Below are positions 62,578-64,000 of a stretch of 64,000 nucleotides of DNA, piece after piece; positions within the stretch are counted from its first letter, which is position 1, and every line of letters begins with the position of its first letter. The position numbers and the translations under genes are program-made. This DNA is from Hexactinellida sp. DTS-2022. Taxonomy: Eukaryota > Porifera > Hexactinellida. The notes beneath the pieces are model-generated. The model ran no database searches and had not been told where the DNA came from. It saw nothing but the letters and a program-made list of their open reading frames with translations. Where the stretch lies: contig JAPNXP010000001.1 of assembly GCA_028753945.1 (NCBI GenBank), forward strand, positions 15,552,501 through 15,616,500, written 5' to 3'.

Positions 62578-64000
62578 CTAAGAACATGCTTTACAAATAA
62601 AGTCCTCATCCTCGAAATCATCAAGCTGGACATGCAGACACGAGTCGTGGAACCATGTCTCACATTTCTCGCAACCAATCCATTTCCATTGTCCCTTAAG
62701 AAGAGTCACTGGGACTCGCATATCGCAATGCTCACACACCCCATCACTCTCATCCCCTTCCGAGCAAGAAGAGCTAGCGTCAGATTCCTCAGAACAAGAA
62801 GGTACACTGTGTTGCTTCCGTAATTTAGGTTTCTTGAGTACATCTTCAGTGTACTCATCCTCGGTATCAGATTCGCTATACTTGTCTGCAACCTTTGTCT
62901 TCTTCCTCTTAGTGCCGGCTTTAGTCGCGTTCTGATCTTTGGTATCGGATTTAGACTTTTTAGATTCAACACCATTTGATTTCTTAGGTTTAGGCTCAAT
63001 TATTTCCTTCGGTTTAGGTTCAGTTATTTCCTTCGGTTTAGGTTCAGTTATTTCCTTCGGTTTAGGTTCAGTTATTTCCTTCGGTTTAGGTTCAGTTATT
63101 TCCTTCTCTTCTGGCTCAGTTGCTTTCTTAGGTTTAGGCTCAATTATTTTCTTCTGTTTAGGTTCAGTTTTTTTCTTCGGTTTAGGCTCTGTAGTTTTCT
63201 TCTGTTTTGGCTCTATAGTTTTCTTCTGTTTAGGCTCTATAGTTTTCTTCTGTTTAGGCTCTATAGTTTTCTTCGGTTTTGGCTCAGTATTATTCTTCTG
63301 TTTTGGCACAGTAGTTTTCTTCGGTTTTGGTTTATTAGTTTTCTTCGGTATAACTGGAGTTGTTTTCTTCTCCTGGTTAGTAGGAGTATCCTTATGAGAC
63401 TGAAATTCAGCTGTATCATGAATCTCTATCTCCATAGCATCAATAATATCGTTTTCAGTTCCATCCTGTATAAGATTTCCATCAGTATCAATCTTCAAAT
63501 CCTGTTCATTCGTCTCAACATTGTTTTCAATGCGATCCTCTTTATCAGGATTCGGTTTGTTTCTAACTCTAGATTTTCTAGCACTGCATTCAGTCTCAAC
63601 ACCGTGCTTGTCCGATTGGTATAAGATACGAGACGCAGCCTTGTCGTGCCTCCTTCTGTGCATTTCCCTATTCTTACTGTCAATCTTGCGCTGTCTCCTA
63701 TTAGCCTTCTTCTGGTCGCTCTTACCCCACTCCCGATTATAAATACGGACTTTGTCGTAGGATACGAACTCTTTGATGGAGTTAATAGACGGCTTAATGC
63801 CCAGCGCTAACAGAACTCCAACTAGAGCAGACTGCCCCTCATTGAAGCACAGCACACTCAGAGCTACAGATATGGACACGCAGGTGGGAGAAGCGTACTT
63901 TGTCTTGAGACAGCTGGACCAGATGCAGGAGTGTAGACTCTCATTTATGTTCTGTGTGGCGCCTAGAGTCAAGTGGCTGCAGACATCCACACTGGCGTAT
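62578..64000 (-). CDS. Transposase-like protein with EPKPK repeat array and C-terminal PHD finger (5' end outside the window)
   Basis: The frame is open to the window edge and ends at TAG 62578-62580. The N-terminal part (INESLHSCIWSSCLKTK, VLCFNEGQSALVGVLLALGI) resembles the C-terminal region of transposase-like proteins common in invertebrate genomes. A basic segment follows (KKANRRQRKIDSKNREMHRRR). Then comes an acidic stretch, a long array of (T/I)EPK(P/Q)K(K/E)x octapeptides, and finally a PHD-type finger: C-x2-C, C-x2-C-x4-HDSC, then C-x2-C at the end. PHD fingers read histone tails. The fusion suggests chromatin-targeted integration or a domesticated gene. Function not established. Confidence 0.75.
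   Translation of the reverse strand, partial: YASVDVCSHLTLGATQNINESLHSCIWSSCLKTKYASPTCVSISVALSVLCFNEGQSALVGVLLALGIKPSINSIKEFVSYDKVRIYNREWGKSDQKKANRRQRKIDSKNREMHRRRHDKAASRILYQSDKHGVETECSARKSRVRNKPNPDKEDRIENNVETNEQDLKIDTDGNLIQDGTENDIIDAMEIEIHDTAEFQSHKDTPTNQEKKTTPVIPKKTNKPKPKKTTVPKQKNNTEPKPKKTIEPKQKKTIEPKQKKTIEPKQKKTTEPKPKKKTEPKQKKIIEPKPKKATEPEEKEITEPKPKEITEPKPKEITEPKPKEITEPKPKEIIEPKPKKSNGVESKKSKSDTKDQNATKAGTKRKKTKVADKYSESDTEDEYTEDVLKKPKLRKQHSVPSCSEESDASSSCSEGDESDGVCEHCDMRVPVTLLKGQWKWIGCEKCETWFHDSCLHVQLDDFEDEDFICKACS
62985..63310. repeat. 24 bp coding minisatellite
   Basis: Direct repeats of the type TTTAGGTTCAGTTATTTCCT encode the octapeptide array on the minus strand. The five units at about 63000-63105 are nearly identical, implying recent expansion. 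The plus-strand open frame here is only a shadow. Confidence 0.9.

Noticed and set aside
62939-63397. 152-codon plus-strand ORF rich in Gly-Leu-Gly-Ser
   Set aside because: Exact antisense shadow of the EPKPK minisatellite on the minus strand.
1-64000. tRNA or rRNA genes
   Set aside because: No cloverleaf with A/B box motifs and no rRNA-like conserved segment was recognised by eye; a tRNAscan/Infernal run would be decisive.

Overview
This window is AT-rich eukaryotic DNA from an animal. The evidence is a PIK3R4/VPS15 gene in pieces with GT-AG introns, an NLR-type NACHT-LRR receptor, a VLIG-type giant GTPase, a very short (65 bp) intron in another gene, and a dense load of DNA transposons and MITEs. 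The mix of invertebrate-type NLR, VLIG and compact introns fits a marine invertebrate such as a sponge, cnidarian or tunicate. The sequence alone does not decide between them.

Layout. 1-4654: tandem satellite of about 0.85 kb units, each carrying a near-perfect 125 bp hairpin; a diverged sixth copy lies at 5236-5700. 6276-12908 (+): VLIG GTPase whose coding frame is broken by one in-frame TAA and then continues into a cysteine-rich and vWA-like C-terminus. 13.5-22.5 kb: no convincing gene; repeats, a 1.2 kb palindrome, several hAT-type MITEs with intact 8 bp duplications, and a 1.2 kb foldback element. 22830-26243 (+): single-exon NLR with two death-fold-like modules, NACHT and LRRs. 26.4-30.3 kb: a short TIR element and a frameshifted LINE (-). 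30.7-43.1 kb: a decayed DUF4371/hAT-like transposase gene split by two nested transposons, a 2.7 kb BED/hAT element and a 7.7 kb OTU-encoding TIR element with 9 bp duplications; the latter contains further MITEs, giving four nesting levels. 44.1-55.5 kb (-): six phase-consistent exons of PIK3R4 encoding about 988 residues (HEAT and WD40 part); the kinase-domain exons are not visible. Its largest intron holds a broken NHL-repeat gene and many MITEs. 56989-58148 (+): two-exon multi-pass membrane protein of unknown family. 58.2-62.1 kb: repeats. 62578-64000 (-): incomplete transposase-like gene with an EPKPK octapeptide array and a PHD-type zinc finger.

How the genes relate. The VLIG and NLR genes are both likely innate-immune GTPase/ATPase proteins on the same strand 10 kb apart; this is suggestive of an immunity cluster but not proof. 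PIK3R4 is a housekeeping subunit of the class III PI3-kinase (Vps34) complex. Everything else is mainly mobile DNA, and many insertions can be proved inside the window because an empty paralogous copy of the target is also present.
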